A stretch of DNA of 7,141 nucleotides from an uncultured Eubacteriales bacterium (GTDB lineage Bacteria; Bacillota; Clostridia; Oscillospirales; Acutalibacteraceae). The notes under the pieces were generated by a model that made no database searches, had not been told where the DNA came from, and was given only the letters and a program-made list of their open reading frames with translations. A program made the translations under genes and the position numbers. Positions 5,427-7,141 of this stretch are shown in pieces (position 1 is the stretch's first letter; each line of letters starts with the position of its first letter). The stretch lies in NCBI GenBank assembly GCA_900313475.1, contig OMRJ01000163.1, positions 1 through 7,141 on the forward strand. Reading direction: 5' to 3'.

Positions 5427-5948
5427 ATGAGAAAAGAGTTCCTTGAACTCGGTCAGATAGTAGGTACGCACGGGGTTCGGGGCGAAATGCGCCTGAACCC
5501 CCGCTGTGACTCTGCCGAGTTTGCGAAAAAATTCAAGACCGTCTATTTTGACGAAAGAGGAAATGTACCCGTTAAAGTCATTTCATGCCGCCCGCACGGA
5601 AATGCGGCGCTTATAAAGCTTGAAGGAACCGACACCATCGAGCAGGCACAAGCCTTGCGTAACCGTGTTATTTATATTAAGCGAAGCGATGTCAATCTGC
5701 CCGACGGACAGTGGTTCATTGCCGAGCTTATAGGCTGCACGGTTTTTGATGCAGACAACACTTCGACTGTGTACGGAAAGCTTTCCGATGTTATGCAGAC
5801 GGGAGCCAACGATGTGTGGGCTGTTACGGATGACAGAGGGCGCGAGTATTTGCTGCCTGCCATTAAAAATGTTATAATCAAGACGGATGTCGAAAATGAT
5901 GCTGTTTTTGTCCGTCCCCTGAAAGGAATTTTTGACGATGCGGATTGA
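5427..5948 (+). CDS. rimM: RimM, 16S rRNA processing / 30S maturation factor
   Basis: A 173-residue protein of normal RimM length. The N-terminal beta-barrel begins with LGQIVGTHGVRGEMRL (residues 8-23), which contains the family GxHGVRGE motif, and runs to about residue 88. A PRC-barrel domain (about 96-168) contains TGANDVWAV (125-133) and LLPAI (142-146). RimM binds ribosomal protein uS19 and helps mature the 30S head. The ATG lies five bases after the oxidoreductase stop, and no real Shine-Dalgarno is visible there (only GAAG within the preceding codons). Initiation probably depends on translational coupling to the upstream gene. It overlaps trmD by 11 bases. The usual upstream neighbours rpsP and the KH-domain gene are absent. 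Confidence 0.95.
   Translation: MRKEFLELGQIVGTHGVRGEMRLNPRCDSAEFAKKFKTVYFDERGNVPVKVISCRPHGNAALIKLEGTDTIEQAQALRNRVIYIKRSDVNLPDGQWFIAELIGCTVFDADNTSTVYGKLSDVMQTGANDVWAVTDDRGREYLLPAIKNVIIKTDVENDAVFVRPLKGIFDDAD
5922..5927 (+). promoter_or_regulatory. Ribosome binding site that fixes the trmD start at 5938
   Basis: AAAGGA near the end of rimM lies ten bases before the ATG at 5938. A TTG in the same frame at 5932 is only four bases away, too close for use. The ATG also gives MRIDIMTLFP, the standard TrmD beginning. Confidence 0.8.
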
Positions 5949-6684
5949 CATTATGACATTATTTCCCGATATGTGTCGGGCGGTTTATTCCGAAAGCATC
6001 GTCGGCAGAGCTGTTTCAAATGGCATCCTCGAAATCAATGCAGTGAACATCAGAGATTTTTCGACGGATAAACACAACCGTGTCGACGACACGCCCTACG
6101 GCGGCGGCATGGGTATGCTCATGCAGGCACAGCCGATTTTTGACTGCTGCAAGCATATTGAGTCGACAATGAGTACAAAACCTCATGTTATATACATGTC
6201 TCCTCAAGGAGCGGTGCTTAATCAGCAGCGTGTAAAAGAACTGTCAAAGCTTGAAAACATAGTCATTCTTTGCGGTCATTATGAGGGTGTCGACGAACGC
6301 GTTTTGGAGGAAATTGTTGACGAAGAAATTTCTGTCGGCGATTATGTTTTGACAGGAGGAGAATTGCCCGCGCTTGTGCTGACCGACTGTATCGCCAGAA
6401 TGGTTGACGGAGTTCTTCCGAATGAAGAAGCGTATTCAAGCGAGAGTCATTATAATGTTTTGCTTGAACATCCGCAGTATACGAAGCCGTATGAATGGAA
6501 CGGAAAGAATGTGCCGGAGGTGCTTATTTCGGGGCATCATGCAAATATCGACGAATGGAAAAGGATGCAGTCACTTAAACGTACGTTTGAAAGACGGCCG
6601 GAGCTTTTAGAACGTGCGGAGCTGTCAAAAAAAGACATGCTTTTTCTTCAGAAACTGAGATCTGAGACAAAAAAAACTGATTAA
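5938..6684 (+). CDS. trmD: TrmD, tRNA (guanine37-N1)-methyltransferase
   Basis: A 248-residue SPOUT-class methyltransferase that uses S-adenosylmethionine to make m1G37 in tRNAs, which prevents +1 frameshifting. Motifs run in the expected order: MRIDIMTLFP (1-10), YGGGMGM (54-60), YMSPQGAVLNQ (86-96), CGHYEGVDERV (112-122) and the trefoil-knot SAM loop ISVGDYVLTGGELPALVL (131-148). They continue with HPQYTKPYEW (178-187) and VPEVLISGHHANIDEWK (192-208). Arg154 is present. The proposed general base Asp169 of E. coli and H. influenzae aligns with Glu169 (SESHYNVLLEHP), and YTRP reads YTKP. The gene overlaps the end of rimM by 11 bases, so the two are co-transcribed. No rplS follows; ptsH comes next after 176 bases. 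Identity is secure. Confidence 0.96.
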   Translation: MRIDIMTLFPDMCRAVYSESIVGRAVSNGILEINAVNIRDFSTDKHNRVDDTPYGGGMGMLMQAQPIFDCCKHIESTMSTKPHVIYMSPQGAVLNQQRVKELSKLENIVILCGHYEGVDERVLEEIVDEEISVGDYVLTGGELPALVLTDCIARMVDGVLPNEEAYSSESHYNVLLEHPQYTKPYEWNGKNVPEVLISGHHANIDEWKRMQSLKRTFERRPELLERAELSKKDMLFLQKLRSETKKTD

Positions 6685-6792
6685 ATGCAAAAAAATCCTT
6701 TTGTTCTATTGTTAATCTGCACAAATCGACTTCTCTGATTTCGGCACTATTTAGATTTTCACACGAATTATTTTTGTATTGTTTTATTTTGA

Positions 6793-6820
6793 TTGACGAG
6801 ATTGATGTTTGTGATATAAT
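6793..6820 (+). promoter_or_regulatory. Strong extended -10 promoter of ptsH
   Basis: TTGACG (6793-6798) and a perfect TATAAT (6815-6820) are separated by 16 bases. TGA directly before the -10 makes it an extended -10 element. Transcription would start near 6827, giving a leader of about 34 bases. The rest of the trmD-ptsH gap (6685-6792) is AT-rich; I see no convincing terminator hairpin, RNA gene or ORF in it. Confidence 0.85.
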
Positions 6821-6860
6821 ATATCGAGTAAACAATTTTCCGGAAGGAGATTCTTATAGT

Positions 6861-7124
6861 ATGGTAGTAAGGGATATCACAGTTCAGAACCAGGTTGGAC
6901 TTCATGCCCGTCCCGCAACATTTTTCATTCAAAAGGCAAATGAGTTCAAATCCTCGATCTGGGTTGAAAAGGATGAGCGCAGAGCGAACGCAAAGAGTCT
7001 TCTCGGTGTTCTTTCTCTCGGAGTCACAGGCGGAACCGATATCAGAATTATTGCCGACGGCTTGGACGAAAACGAAGCTGTCGATGCTCTTTCAAAGCTT
7101 GTTATTTCCGGTTTTGCCGAATAA
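6861..7124 (+). CDS. ptsH: HPr, phosphocarrier protein of the PTS / catabolite control
   Basis: An 87-residue protein of normal HPr length. His15 lies in VGLHARPATFF (residues 12-22), the site phosphorylated by enzyme I from PEP. Ser46 lies in NAKSLLGVLSLGV (43-55), the site of HPr kinase/phosphorylase in Firmicutes, so the protein can serve both sugar transport and CcpA-type control. Having His at 15 argues against the Crh paralogue. The start at 6861 gives MVVRDITVQNQVGLHARP and puts His and Ser at the standard numbers. AAGGAG (6844-6849) lies 11 bases before it, slightly far but unambiguous. The frame is open further upstream, but that part overlaps the promoter and is not family-like. It has its own promoter. 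ptsI is not visible in the 17 bases that follow. Confidence 0.95.
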   Translation: MVVRDITVQNQVGLHARPATFFIQKANEFKSSIWVEKDERRANAKSLLGVLSLGVTGGTDIRIIADGLDENEAVDALSKLVISGFAE

Positions 7125-7141
7125 GTTAAATCGGTTTGGAA

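Noticed and set aside
6685..6780. Possible terminator or structured RNA between trmD and ptsH
   Set aside because: The best pairings found (AAATC/GATTT with a nine-base loop and an outer AATCT/AGATT) are short, AT-rich and not followed by a T-run. I would not call a terminator or riboswitch on them.
1..7141. Mobile elements, CRISPR arrays, tRNA or rRNA genes, phage or defence genes
   Set aside because: No transposase, integrase, spaced direct repeats, cloverleaf or other hallmark was seen on either strand; the genes form a normal chromosomal arrangement.

Overview
The window looks like ordinary chromosome of a low-to-mid GC Firmicute, most likely an anaerobic gut-type Clostridia member. The reasons are strong AGGAG-type ribosome binding sites, A/T-rich sigma-70-type promoters between tightly packed genes, a FeoA/FeoB ferrous iron system, an HPr carrying both His15 and the regulatory Ser46, and a TrmD with clostridial-looking sequence. 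No mobile element, CRISPR array, rRNA, tRNA or phage gene is visible. The assignment comes from reading the sequence only and has not been tested by a database search.

Minus strand, positions 1-2761, read right to left. A divergent control region at about 2762-2889 drives a Gfo/Idh/MocA NAD(P)-dependent oxidoreductase (2761-1784). Next comes a DapA/N-acetylneuraminate-lyase family protein (1702-785) with its own good promoter and a clear intrinsic terminator (771-737). Beyond the terminator, a separate promoter (686-658) starts the ferrous iron uptake operon feoA-feoB. The two feo genes overlap in ATGA, and feoB runs off the left edge.

Plus strand, positions 2890-7124. A consensus-like promoter (2832-2860) starts a closely packed run: a GNAT acetyltransferase, an inositol-monophosphatase-family phosphatase, a second and different Gfo/Idh/MocA oxidoreductase, then the RNA-maturation genes rimM and trmD. 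Gaps in this run are 1 to 5 bases, or an 11-base overlap at rimM/trmD. After 176 bases, ptsH (HPr) follows with its own strong extended -10 promoter.

How the genes may work together. The two oxidoreductases, the aldolase-fold protein and the phosphatase around one divergent control region suggest small-molecule handling of a sugar, polyol or sugar acid. The substrate cannot be read from the sequence, and no transporter, kinase or regulator gene is present in the window. rimM and trmD (16S rRNA maturation and tRNA m1G37 methylation) are housekeeping genes apparently carried at the end of this metabolic transcript, without their usual neighbours rpsP and rplS. I do not see a clearly new multi-gene system. 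The best leads are the non-canonical active site of the DapA-like protein, the placement of rimM-trmD, the unusual codon choice of the second oxidoreductase, and the dyad in the divergent control region.
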